A model generated the notes under the pieces. It was not told where the DNA came from, ran no database searches, and worked only from the letters and a program-made list of their open reading frames with translations. This document shows positions 1 through 8,400 of a stretch of 17,844 nucleotides of DNA, piece after piece. Within the stretch, counting starts at the first letter, position 1; every line of letters begins with the position of its first letter. A program made the translations under genes and the position numbers. The DNA comes from an uncultured Solobacterium sp. (GTDB lineage Bacteria; Bacillota_I; Bacilli_A; Erysipelotrichales; Erysipelotrichaceae), in NCBI GenBank assembly GCA_905194705.1, contig CAJJTI010000025.1, positions 1-17,844 on the forward strand. Reading direction: 5' to 3'.

Positions 1-231
1 ATTATAAAATATAAAAATAGAAGGAGAGAATAAAATTCCAACTGAAATAACATACCAAATATCAAAATCATTTTTCTTTCCATAATAAATAGATATAAAT
101 AAAGTAATCATTGGAATTACTACAAGTAACATAATCATAGCTGTACCTGTATCTTTTATTAAAGCTGGAAGAATATAAAAATTAATTACCAGCAAAATAT
201 AAATAAATATATTCTTTTTTAGCTTGTCCAT
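1..231 (-). CDS. Small membrane protein, 3' end off the window
   Basis: The reading frame starts at ATG (231-229) and stays open for 77 codons to the window edge, so the C-terminus is missing. It begins MDKLKKNIFIYILL and contains three strongly hydrophobic stretches: residues about 8-24, 31-50 and 60-76. Short charged turns (KD, YYGKKND) separate them, as in a polytopic membrane protein. An AGAGG ribosome binding site lies about 8 bases before the start. The stop of the upstream mmcQ-like frame (235-233) is one base away, so the two are likely co-transcribed and translationally coupled. I do not recognise a family, and the function is unknown. Confidence 0.6.
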   Translation of the reverse strand, partial: MDKLKKNIFIYILLVINFYILPALIKDTGTAMIMLLVVIPMITLFISIYYGKKNDFDIWYVISVGILFSPSIFIFYN

Positions 232-232
232 T

Positions 233-628
233 TTATATATCCTCTATTTTCAAGTAATTCTTTTTCCCATTTTTTAAAGTTGCTTCATAGCTTAAATCCA
301 CTAGCATTTTAATTGTTTCATCATCAACGCTTCCATCTAGCGCAACTGTTATCCAGCTTGATTTATTCATATGATATCCAGGAAAAATACCATTTTTATT
401 ATGTAATGAACCCGAAAGTGTCGCATCACATTTTAAATTAACAACTTCTAACATTCCTTCTTCTAAGAATCCTAATTTACTTTTTTCTACATTCATAATC
501 AATGCAAACCATTTTTTATTACTATTATGACGAAACACTTCATTATCTGGTTATTTTACCCGTGGGTAATCAGGATTTACATTAAAAGTATTTTGTATAT
601 ATTGTTTTAATTCTTTTCTATTCATCAT
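233..628 (-). pseudogene. MmcQ/YjbR-family protein gene interrupted by a TAA codon
   Basis: The downstream 101-residue part has the hallmarks of the MmcQ/YjbR (DUF419, CyaY-like fold) family: FRHNSNKKWFALIM, then NLKCD, then PGYHMNKSSWITVALDG. That frame can only start at a GTG (538-536), which reads as an internal valine. In the same frame upstream, an ATG-ATG pair at 628-623 opens MNRKELKQYIQNTFNVNPDY, the expected N-terminus of the family. The two parts are separated only by TAA at 553-551, where relatives usually have an aromatic residue in a K-Y-P motif. With that codon read through, the protein would be 131 residues, close to the usual 115-125. The gene is either freshly inactivated by a point mutation or holds a sequencing error. 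Family members are thought to bind DNA, but their roles are poorly defined. Confidence 0.75.
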
Positions 629-676
629 CTATATTATCTATTATTAACTCATAATAAAGTAAATATCTTTATTGCA

Positions 677-713
677 TAAAAAAACTAGATATCACAGTTT
701 TGTAACATCCAGT
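677..713 (-). terminator. Intrinsic terminator of the alcohol dehydrogenase gene
   Basis: Read on the minus strand, a 13-bp stem (713-701 with 696-684, including three G-U pairs) closes an AAAC loop. It is followed by a run of six to seven T. It lies just after the stop of the minus-strand dehydrogenase at 723. Confidence 0.75.
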
Positions 714-722
714 TTCTTCTTT

Positions 723-1892
723 TTATAGACAAGCTTTATAAATTTCTACAATATCTTCTGGAGATAATGGTACATATGCTTTACCAAGTCTATCATTTCT
801 ATTTGCGTGATTTGCCATTTCTTCAAAATGAGTTTCATCAATGTCAAGTTCTGTTAAAGTCATTGGAATACCACTGTCCTTAAAGAATTGTTCTAATGCA
901 TCAATTGCCTCATAAGCAAGTTTTAATTCATCTTCACCATCTAATCCCATAACATTTCTTGCAAATTTAGTAAAGCGCTCTAAAGTTGTAGGATCTTTCT
1001 TTAAAATAAATCTCATCCATCTTGGTGTTAGGATAGCTAAACCCACACCATGCGTAATATCATAGAAAGCACTTAATTCATGTTCCATTGCATGACATGG
1101 CCAGCCTGTAGATTCTTTACCATATTCAGGAATACCAGAGCAGGCAATTGATGAATCAGCCATTAGATTTGCACGAGCAGAATAGTTATCAGGTTCTTCT
1201 AAGGCAACAGGTAAGTTTTTCATTACAGATTTAAGAATAGTTTCCGCAACACCATCCGATAAATCACTATCCATTGTTCTAGAAAAATAACCTTCAAATA
1301 TATGAGACATAATATCTGCAGAACCAGCTGCTGTTTGATATTTAGATACAGAAAATGTATAAGTTGGATCACAAATGGAAACAGAAGGATATGTATAACT
1401 ATTACCCAACTTTTCTTTTGTCTTCATATTAGAAATAACGCCACCACCATCAAATTCAGATCCAGTAGCACTTAATGTTAGAATATCTACTAAAGGAAGA
1501 GCTTTTCTATTTTTTTCACTTGTTTTTACCATATCCCATAAATCATTTCCCTGGTAATAAACACCTGTACAAATTGCTTTAGCACAATCGATAGTGCTTC
1601 CTCCACCTACTGCTAAAACTACATCAATATTATTTTCTTTACATAGTTTTACGCCTTTTTCTACAGATTCAATACGAGGATTTGGTTCAATTCCAGCACA
1701 TTCTGTTACATTAAAACCACCCTCATCTAATATTTTCATTACTTCATCATATAGGCCAATTTTCTTAATTGATCCTCCACCATAGGCAAGTAATACATTT
1801 TTACCAAATAGCAATAAAGATTCTTTCAAGTGACTGATTGCACCTTTTCCAAAATAAACTTTTGTCGGAATATTATGTGTATAATTTAGCAT
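723..1892 (-). CDS. Iron-containing alcohol dehydrogenase (butanol dehydrogenase / YqhD type)
   Basis: This 389-residue cytosolic oxidoreductase belongs to the type III Fe-dependent alcohol dehydrogenases. Its closest look is to NAD(P)H-dependent butanol dehydrogenase / YqhD, which reduce aldehydes. The nucleotide-binding motif VGGGSTID sits at residues 95-102. Metal ligands are expected at D193 and H197 (GSADIMSHIFEGYF), H267 (WPCHAMEHELS) and H281 (DITHGVGLA), and all are present. Length is normal for the family (about 385-390). The ATG start is preceded by GAGAGGT, a good ribosome binding site. It is transcribed alone, divergently from the ABC importer, and ends at a terminator. Substrate cannot be read from sequence; a fermentative aldehyde-reducing role is inferred from the family. 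Confidence 0.93.
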   Translation of the reverse strand: MLNYTHNIPTKVYFGKGAISHLKESLLLFGKNVLLAYGGGSIKKIGLYDEVMKILDEGGFNVTECAGIEPNPRIESVEKGVKLCKENNIDVVLAVGGGSTIDCAKAICTGVYYQGNDLWDMVKTSEKNRKALPLVDILTLSATGSEFDGGGVISNMKTKEKLGNSYTYPSVSICDPTYTFSVSKYQTAAGSADIMSHIFEGYFSRTMDSDLSDGVAETILKSVMKNLPVALEEPDNYSARANLMADSSIACSGIPEYGKESTGWPCHAMEHELSAFYDITHGVGLAILTPRWMRFILKKDPTTLERFTKFARNVMGLDGEDELKLAYEAIDALEQFFKDSGIPMTLTELDIDETHFEEMANHANRNDRLGKAYVPLSPEDIVEIYKACL

Positions 1893-1928
1893 TCTATTCT
1901 ACCTCTCAATCTACCATCAATTATAATA

Positions 1929-1955
1929 TGAAAATACTTTCATAGATGTGAAAGT
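1929..1955. promoter_or_regulatory. Inverted-repeat operator candidate between divergent promoters
   Basis: A perfect 7-bp inverted repeat with a 6-bp spacer (ACTTTCA-TAGATG-TGAAAGT, 1936-1955) is overlapped by a second one (TGAAA-ATAC-TTTCA, 1929-1942), giving three half sites. It lies immediately upstream of a TATAAT -10 element for the dehydrogenase (1925-1920, minus). It is about 15 bp upstream of the -35 box of the importer. That position suits a regulator controlling both units. No regulator gene is visible in the window. Confidence 0.45.
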
Positions 1956-1969
1956 TCAATCATTTTTAA

Positions 1970-1998
1970 TTGACATTAATTACACAAGCTCCTAAAAT
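1970..1998 (+). promoter_or_regulatory. Sigma-A-type promoter of the ABC importer operon
   Basis: TTGACA (1970-1975) and TAAAAT (1993-1998) are separated by 17 bp, a near-consensus vegetative promoter. Transcription should begin around 2005. It is followed by an AAAGGGGGA ribosome binding site at 2024-2032 and the ATG at 2041. Confidence 0.8.
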
Positions 1999-2040
1999 AA
2001 TGATTAATATTAATAAAATTGTTAAAGGGGGAAATTAACA

Positions 2041-3009
2041 ATGAAGAAAGTTTTATCCAAATTATTAGCTGTTTCTTGTATTTTATCTCTTAGTGCATGT
2101 GGTCAAGCCACTGATGAAGCAGATGCCGGTTCCAATACTTCTAAAGATAAAGATTTCAAAGTAGGTGTTGTGCAATTATTACAACATCCTGCATTAGATG
2201 CTGCTACAGAAGGATTTGTAGATGCTTTAAAAGAAAAAGGTATCACAAATGTAGATGTTCAAAACGCAAGTGGTGAATCTACAAACTGTACAACAATTGT
2301 TGGTGGTTTTGTCGCTGATAACTATGACTTAATCATGGCTAATGCAACTGCCGCTTTACAAGCCGCAAGTGCTGCTACAGATACTATTCCAGTATTAGGT
2401 ACATCTATTACTGTATATGATGTCGTTCTTGGTGGAAGTATTCCAAAAAATGTCAGTGGTACAAGTGACCTAGCACCTCTTGAAGAACAAGCAAAAATGA
2501 TTACAGATTTAGTTCCAAATGTTTCTAAAGTAGGACTACTATATTGTTCTGCTGAAGCTAACTCAGAATATCAAGTTGATGCTGTAGCTAAAATATTAGA
2601 AGAAGCAGGTGTTACAACTAAGAAATATACATTCAATGACTCAAATGATGTTACTTCTGTTACGGAAAGTGCTGTGAATGATGGTGTTGATGCGATTTAT
2701 ATTCCAACAGATAATACAGCTGCTGCTAATACAGAAGCTATTGCAAATGTTGTTCTTCCTGCAAAAGTTCCAGTAATTACTGGTGAAGAAGGATTATGTT
2801 CAGGATGTGGTGTTGCAACACTTACCATTTCGTACTATGACATTGGTTATAAAACTGGTGAAATGGCTGCAGATATCTTGTTAAATGGTGCTGATATTTC
2901 AACATTGGATATTCAATATGCACCAACCTTCACAAAAAAATACAACAAAGCAAATGCTGAAGCGCTTGGCATTGAAATACCAAGTGACTATGTTGCTATT
3001 GAAGAATAA
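2041..3009 (+). CDS. ABC importer substrate-binding lipoprotein (TrpX / COG2984 family)
   Basis: This is a 322-residue extracytoplasmic solute-binding protein. It has a lipoprotein signal peptide: positive MKK, a hydrophobic core, then lipobox L17-S-A-C20, so Cys20 should be lipidated and anchor it to the outer face of the membrane. The mature part reads as the ABC_sub_bind family (KVGVVQLLQHPALDAATEGF near the start, PVLGTSIT, VGLLYCSAEANS, DAIYIPTDNTA, PVITGEEGLCSGC). This periplasmic-binding fold includes the streptococcal tryptophan binder TrpX. It is the first gene of an importer operon with permease and ATPase. Aromatic amino acid import is a family-based guess. No T-box leader is visible, so regulation differs from classical Trp-responsive operons. 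Confidence 0.9.
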   Translation: MKKVLSKLLAVSCILSLSACGQATDEADAGSNTSKDKDFKVGVVQLLQHPALDAATEGFVDALKEKGITNVDVQNASGESTNCTTIVGGFVADNYDLIMANATAALQAASAATDTIPVLGTSITVYDVVLGGSIPKNVSGTSDLAPLEEQAKMITDLVPNVSKVGLLYCSAEANSEYQVDAVAKILEEAGVTTKKYTFNDSNDVTSVTESAVNDGVDAIYIPTDNTAAANTEAIANVVLPAKVPVITGEEGLCSGCGVATLTISYYDIGYKTGEMAADILLNGADISTLDIQYAPTFTKKYNKANAEALGIEIPSDYVAIEE

Positions 3010-3017
3010 CCAAGTTT

Positions 3018-3047
3018 AAGGGAGTAACCTTACTCCCTTATTTTTTT
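3018..3047 (+). terminator. Intercistronic terminator/attenuator between binding protein and permease
   Basis: A perfect 10-bp inverted repeat, AAGGGAGTAA-CC-TTACTCCCTT (3018-3039), is followed by A and seven T (3041-3047). It lies between the stop of the binding protein and the start of the permease at 3065. Partial termination here would give more lipoprotein than membrane subunits, and the hairpin would protect the upstream mRNA end. Confidence 0.8.
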
Positions 3048-3064
3048 AATGAAAGGGATTTACT

Positions 3065-3988
3065 ATGAGTTTTTTATTAGGATTTATTAATTCATTACCA
3101 AGTGCTGTATCTCAAGGACTAATCTGGGGAATTATGGCTATTGGGGTGTATATCACATACAAAATATTAGATGTGGCTGATTTAACCGTTGATGGTTCTC
3201 TATGTACAGGTGGAGCAACCTGCATTATTTTAATTGTTAATGGTAAGCCAATCTGGTTTGCATTACTATGTGCAATTATTGTTGGTGCTATTGCAGGACT
3301 AGTTACAGGATTATTTATTACAAAATTTGGCATTCCTGCAATTCTCGCTGGTATCTTAACTCAACTTGCTTTATATTCTATCAACCTTCATATCATGGGT
3401 TTTAATACAAGCAGTTTCTCAAAATCAAATTTACCTGTCAGTGTAGATAAATATAACTTAATTGTTTCTTCGAGATATGTAAGAGAATTATCTTTAAGAA
3501 ATCCTATGTTTGTTATTTTAATCTTCGTTGTATTAACAATTGCTATATTATACTGGTTCTTTGGTACAGAACTTGGTTCATCTATTCGTGCTACTGGCGC
3601 AAATGTACAAATGGCACGAGCACAAGGAATTAATACTGATAAAACAAAAGTTATCGGTCTAGTTATTTCTAATAGTATTGTTGCGTTCAGTGGTGCTCTT
3701 CTTTCCCAATATCAAGGTTTCTCCGATATTAATATGGGTAGAGGATCTATCGTTATTGGTTTAGCTGCTGTTATTATTGGTGAAGTTATTTTTTCTAAAG
3801 TATTTAAAAACTTTGCTTTAAAACTTTCTGCATGTGTTATTGGTGCAATCGTTTACTATGCTGTTATTCAATTTGTATTAAAGCTAGGTTTGTCAACAGA
3901 TGATTTAAAATTACTAACAGCAGTTGTTGTAGCTATATTCTTAGCTATTCCATACTGGAAAAGTAAATACAGCAAAGGTGGTAAATAA
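3065..3988 (+). CDS. ABC importer permease (COG4120, TrpY-like)
   Basis: This 307-residue polytopic inner-membrane subunit matches the permease partner of COG2984 binding proteins (BPD_transp_2 type). About nine hydrophobic segments are visible, near residues 10-32, 40-55, 60-82, 86-108, 147-166, 194-213, 224-244, 250-271 and 277-296. The cytoplasmic loop RATGANVQMARAQGINTDK (about 178-196) is the likely ATPase-coupling region, and DLTVDGS in the N-terminal part is typical of the family. ATG is preceded by GAAAGGGAT as ribosome binding site. It follows the attenuator hairpin, and its stop is two bases from the ATPase start, so the two are translated together. Confidence 0.9.
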   Translation: MSFLLGFINSLPSAVSQGLIWGIMAIGVYITYKILDVADLTVDGSLCTGGATCIILIVNGKPIWFALLCAIIVGAIAGLVTGLFITKFGIPAILAGILTQLALYSINLHIMGFNTSSFSKSNLPVSVDKYNLIVSSRYVRELSLRNPMFVILIFVVLTIAILYWFFGTELGSSIRATGANVQMARAQGINTDKTKVIGLVISNSIVAFSGALLSQYQGFSDINMGRGSIVIGLAAVIIGEVIFSKVFKNFALKLSACVIGAIVYYAVIQFVLKLGLSTDDLKLLTAVVVAIFLAIPYWKSKYSKGGK

Positions 3989-3990
3989 TT

Positions 3991-4779
3991 ATGTTAAAAG
4001 TGGAAAATATATATAAGACATTCAACCCTAACACTGTAAATGAAAAACATGCATTAAATGGTGTTTCTTTAACTTTGAATGATGGTGATTTTGTGACTGT
4101 TATCGGTTCAAATGGTGCAGGTAAATCTACATTACTTAATGCAATAGCTGGTATTTGGAATATAGACAGTGGAAAAATATCAATTGATGAAGATGATATT
4201 ACAAAATTGCCCGATTATAAAAGAGCGAAATATATTGGTCGTGTATTCCAAGATCCGATAACTGGTACTGCTGCTACAATGCAGATAGAAGAAAATATGG
4301 CTCTTGCAAAAAGAAGAGGTAAAAGAAGAACACTTAAAGTAGGGATTACCGATTCAGAAAGAGAAGAGTATAAAACTTTATTAAAAGAATTAAATTTAGG
4401 TCTTGAAGATAGATTAACAAGTAAAGTTGGTTTATTGTCTGGCGGTCAAAGACAAGCTTTAACACTATTAATGGCAACAATGCAAAAGCCAAAACTTCTA
4501 TTATTAGATGAACATACAGCTGCTCTTGATCCAAAAACTGCTTCAAAAGTATTAACTCTTACAGATAAACTTGTAAAAGAAAACAATCTAACAACATTTA
4601 TGGTTACCCACAACATGAAAGATGCTTTAAAATATGGTAATCGCTTAATCATGATGTGTGATGGAAAAATTATTTATGATGTTTCAGGAGAAGAAAAACA
4701 AAAACTTGAAGTAGCTGACTTGTTACATAAATTCGATACTGCTGGTGGTGTAGTTTCAGACTCCATGATGTTAGGATAA
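3991..4779 (+). CDS. ABC importer ATP-binding subunit (COG1101, TrpZ-like)
   Basis: This 262-residue nucleotide-binding subunit has all catalytic motifs: Walker A GSNGAGKST (39-47), Q-loop Q87 (VFQDP), ABC signature LSGGQ (149-153), Walker B LLLLDE (169-174) and H-loop H207 (MVTHNM). Length and the insert around residues 105-125 (KRRGKRRTLK, basic) fit the COG1101 ATPases that pair with COG4120 permeases. It is the last gene of the operon and its stop codon lies in the left arm of the following terminator. It would power uptake of the substrate captured by the upstream lipoprotein. Confidence 0.93.
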   Translation: MLKVENIYKTFNPNTVNEKHALNGVSLTLNDGDFVTVIGSNGAGKSTLLNAIAGIWNIDSGKISIDEDDITKLPDYKRAKYIGRVFQDPITGTAATMQIEENMALAKRRGKRRTLKVGITDSEREEYKTLLKELNLGLEDRLTSKVGLLSGGQRQALTLLMATMQKPKLLLLDEHTAALDPKTASKVLTLTDKLVKENNLTTFMVTHNMKDALKYGNRLIMMCDGKIIYDVSGEEKQKLEVADLLHKFDTAGGVVSDSMMLG

Positions 4780-4801
4780 AAGCCGGAATTAACCGGCTTT
4801 T
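4778..4801. terminator. Bidirectional terminator between convergent genes
   Basis: A perfect 9-bp stem, AAAAGCCGG-AATTAA-CCGGCTTTT, has T-rich sequence after it on the plus strand (TTTTAGTTTCTTT) and T residues on the minus strand. The stop codons of the ATPase (plus) and the AlkD-like gene (minus, 4789-4791) both lie inside it, so it serves both transcripts. Confidence 0.85.
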
Positions 4802-5466
4802 AGTTTCTTTAGTTCTTCTTTCTGCTCTTTTGTTATACGATAACTTTCTATCGCTTTTTGGATTGTTTTATTATGTACCCAAACTGATAATTTCTTGTCT
4901 TTTAATATTTTAACTACTTCATCATAATGTTTTGCTAATGCTGTTGCATAAAACCAGCTTATCGCCATATTTACATAATATTCATCACTTTTAACTTGTA
5001 GGGGATAATTTAAATAGTCTTTTTGGTAATCCTCATCCAGATAATAAGTCATTAACATTACCACACCAAAACGAATCGTATATGTATCTTTTGATGAAAT
5101 CCAGCTTTTTATTTCATCTATAAATATTTGTTTATGTTTTTTTATACTTTTAGGTTTTAGTACATCACATACTGCCCAGTTATCAATATACGGAAGAAAT
5201 GCTTGTATAGATTTTATAAACGTTTCATAATCTGTCATTTCTGAGAGTAATAAAGCATGTAGAACGTTTTCATCATAATATGTATGTGGTAATGTATTTA
5301 AAAATTTATCAGCTTCTTTTGTATACTTTATTTTCATTGCATAAGAGCGTAATAAAGGAATTCTAATACCAATAATTGTATTTTTATCAATTGTTGGTAT
5401 CAGCTTGCTGTGGAACTCTTTATAAGAAATATCCTGTAACTTAAATAATTCTTCCTGAATCTTCAT
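4789..5466 (-). CDS. AlkD-like DNA alkylation repair protein (HEAT-repeat glycosylase)
   Basis: This 225-residue, all-helical protein belongs to the AlkC/AlkD family (DNA alkylation repair enzyme). Characterised members excise N3- and N7-alkylated purines using a HEAT-like fold. The active-site pattern of Bacillus AlkD is present: W97 and D101 in DNWAVCDVLKP, R132 in RFGVVM, W171 in AISWFYA, and the conserved C-terminal stretch KTIQKAIESYR. Length is typical (220-240). The start ATG (5466-5464) overlaps the stop of the upstream fusion gene as TAATG, so it is probably translated by coupling. No own promoter is evident. There is no obvious functional link to its neighbours. Confidence 0.88.
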   Translation of the reverse strand: MKIQEELFKLQDISYKEFHSKLIPTIDKNTIIGIRIPLLRSYAMKIKYTKEADKFLNTLPHTYYDENVLHALLLSEMTDYETFIKSIQAFLPYIDNWAVCDVLKPKSIKKHKQIFIDEIKSWISSKDTYTIRFGVVMLMTYYLDEDYQKDYLNYPLQVKSDEYYVNMAISWFYATALAKHYDEVVKILKDKKLSVWVHNKTIQKAIESYRITKEQKEELKKLKAG

Positions 5467-8400
5467 TAGTACATGCTCTTCGCACTTTCTCCAGCTTGCT
5501 CTGGATATCCAGGTCCTGCCCCTTCATATTGTTCAGCAAAAATATAGCCTGCATTATATGCTCCATCTTTACTATCTTCTACTGATTGAAGTTGTGATAA
5601 AACACCTGTATAAAAGTTATTTAACTCATATTCAATATAATGAACCTGACCATCTACAGTCCGATAATCTAAACCGTTATTATTGCAGAATTCCATCAGC
5701 CTTCTATATCTTGATCCACCCCATTGACATAAACCATAGTTACTTGAACCATTGTATACGTCTGGTCGATAAGAAGACTCACGTTTAATATTTGCCATAA
5801 TACCTATTGCAGCAGCACGATTTAATCCCATATTACCAGTTAAATAGTTATAAATTTGATCAGAATTACTTGTCGAGTCTCCACCTGTATTTTCTCCTGC
5901 AGGACTAACAACATTCACTACCCATTCATCTGTCGAACGATTACCTGCTTTATCAATAGCAATTAACTGCACATCATATTCACCAGGCGTATTAATATCA
6001 AAGTTACTAACAATCGTATATGTGCCCGGTGCTTCAACATCTGACCAAGGTAAAGTCCCATCCACATCGTCTGTTACTGACATAACATTCATGGTTAAGC
6101 GATAATTTGCCCCAGCAGTAATTGTAAAATAATCTTGATATATCCAAATCTGTGGTGGTGTAGTATCTGTTTCAGGTTTTGCTTCAACTGTAATTGTCCA
6201 TTCATCCGTTGTACGATTACCTTCTTTATCTAAAGCAATTAGTTGCACATTATAAACACCAGGTTCATTTACATTTAAATCTGAAACAATCGTGTATCTG
6301 CCATTTTGTTCAGTATCAGCGTAAGGTATAGTTCCATCAATTGCATCTGTTACAGAAATAACATTACTTCTTAAATTAATACTTGCACCGACTTTAATTA
6401 TAATATTGTCACGACGAATCAAAATATGTGGCCCAACGCCATCTGATTGTGGTGTATCTAATACGGTAATCACCCACTCATCTGTTGAGCGATTACCCGC
6501 ATTATCAATTGCAATAAGTTGCACATCATATTTACCAGGTGTATTAATATCAAAATTACTTACGATAGTATAAGTTCCATTAGCTTCACTAGCACTATAA
6601 GGAAGTTTACCATCCACATCATCTGTTACTGACATAACATTACTTGCTATATCATATTTTGTACCTTTCCGTAATGTGATTTCATCTTTATAAATCCAGA
6701 TTTTAGGTGCTACTGTATCTAAAACAGGACTTATTGTCGCGCTAGAAGTAGGTAATGTCTCTGTCACAATTATTTTCCAGTCATCATATGCTTTATTACC
6801 ATCTGTATCTGTCGCAATCAACTTAACATCATATGTTCCTACTTTTTGATTATCAAAATTAGATTGAATTGTATAGCTTCCATTTGTTTCAGTTTTTGCA
6901 TATGGTAAAGCTTTAAGAGAAGCGTCTGTTACAGAAATAACATTATTTTTAATATCATATCCTGTACCTTTAGCAATCTTGATTTCATCTTTTCTAATCC
7001 ATATAAGCGGATTAATTGAACCCACTTTACCTTTAACAATGACTTCATAAGAAGCTTTTGATATCGCTCCATCCTGGTCCATCATTTTAATTACAACGTT
7101 ATATGTACCTTCTTTTTGTACATCTACATTATGTTCAATGATATATGTTCCTGGTAATAATTCTTCACTAAAGCTTAATTCATTACCATACGCATCATAA
7201 ATTCCACTGATATTTCCTTTTGGATCAAATTCATTTCCTGCTTTTATCGCAACACTTTCCGCTTCAAAAATAGCACCAACTTTATCACTCTTTACGGTAA
7301 TTTCTTTGATAAAAACTCTGGTTACATTTTTTCCATCATTATTTTTCACTGTCAACTTATAAACAATATGTTGTTTGCCTAATACGCTTGTATCAATAGA
7401 TTGAAGAATAGAAATATCACCTTCATAAGATTCAACAAATGCCATTGGATCAATTGATTCATTTACTAACACACTATCTTTATCATTAAAGGAAATTGTT
7501 AAAGAATTATATAATTCTTCATCACTTTTCACTTCTACAACTGGTGTTTCTTTAATTGGCATTGGTGTATAAAAATGTGTTACAAAATAATAAATACCTG
7601 TACCTAATATCCCTAACAACAATAAAACAAGTACAATTATCATAAAAGTATGTCCTTTTTTATGCTTTTCAGGCATGATAACCGCTGCTTCTTCTAATGG
7701 AATGGTTTTAGTTTCAGCTACTGGTTCAATAATTTCTTTTGTAAGTTCTTTCGTTTCTTCATCTGGTTCTGCTTTTTGAATACATTTTTGACTATGTAAA
7801 ATAACATCTTTTAAGTCTTCAGGTAATGGTGATGAAATCTTAACTGTTTCATGCGTAAATGGGGATAAAAATTCCATTTTGGCTGCATGTAAACTGACAC
7901 GTTTTATATATTCAGTATTACCACCATATAAACTGTCACCTAATAAAGGATGACCAATAGCCTTCATATGGGCTCTAATTTGATGGGTTCTACCAGTAAT
8001 AATCGTTACTGCAACAACACTAAAAGGAAAGCCATTTATTTCTCTTTCCTCCATTACTTTATATTGGGTAATTGCTTCTTGACCGTTATCTGTATCAACT
8101 TTTCTTTCTTTACCTTCATCTATTTTAGCTAATGGTAAAGAAATCGTACCTTCTTTTTCTTTAAAAATACCTTCAGCATAGGCAATATATATTTTCTTTA
8201 ATTTTCCAGTTATTCTTTCTTGATTGAGCCTGGAAGCAGCGGGTTGATTTTTAGCAAATAATACAACTCCACTTACTTCATTATCTAAACGACCTATAGA
8301 TCTAGCAACAAAAGGAACACCCTGCTTCTGATAATAAGAAATAAGAATACTTCCTGTTGAATCATCTAAATGATTATGACTTGCATGTGTTGGTATACCA

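Noticed and set aside
1999..2040. T-box or other riboswitch ahead of the TrpX-like importer
   Set aside because: Only about 35 bases lie between the predicted transcription start and the ATG, too short for any known riboswitch or T-box.
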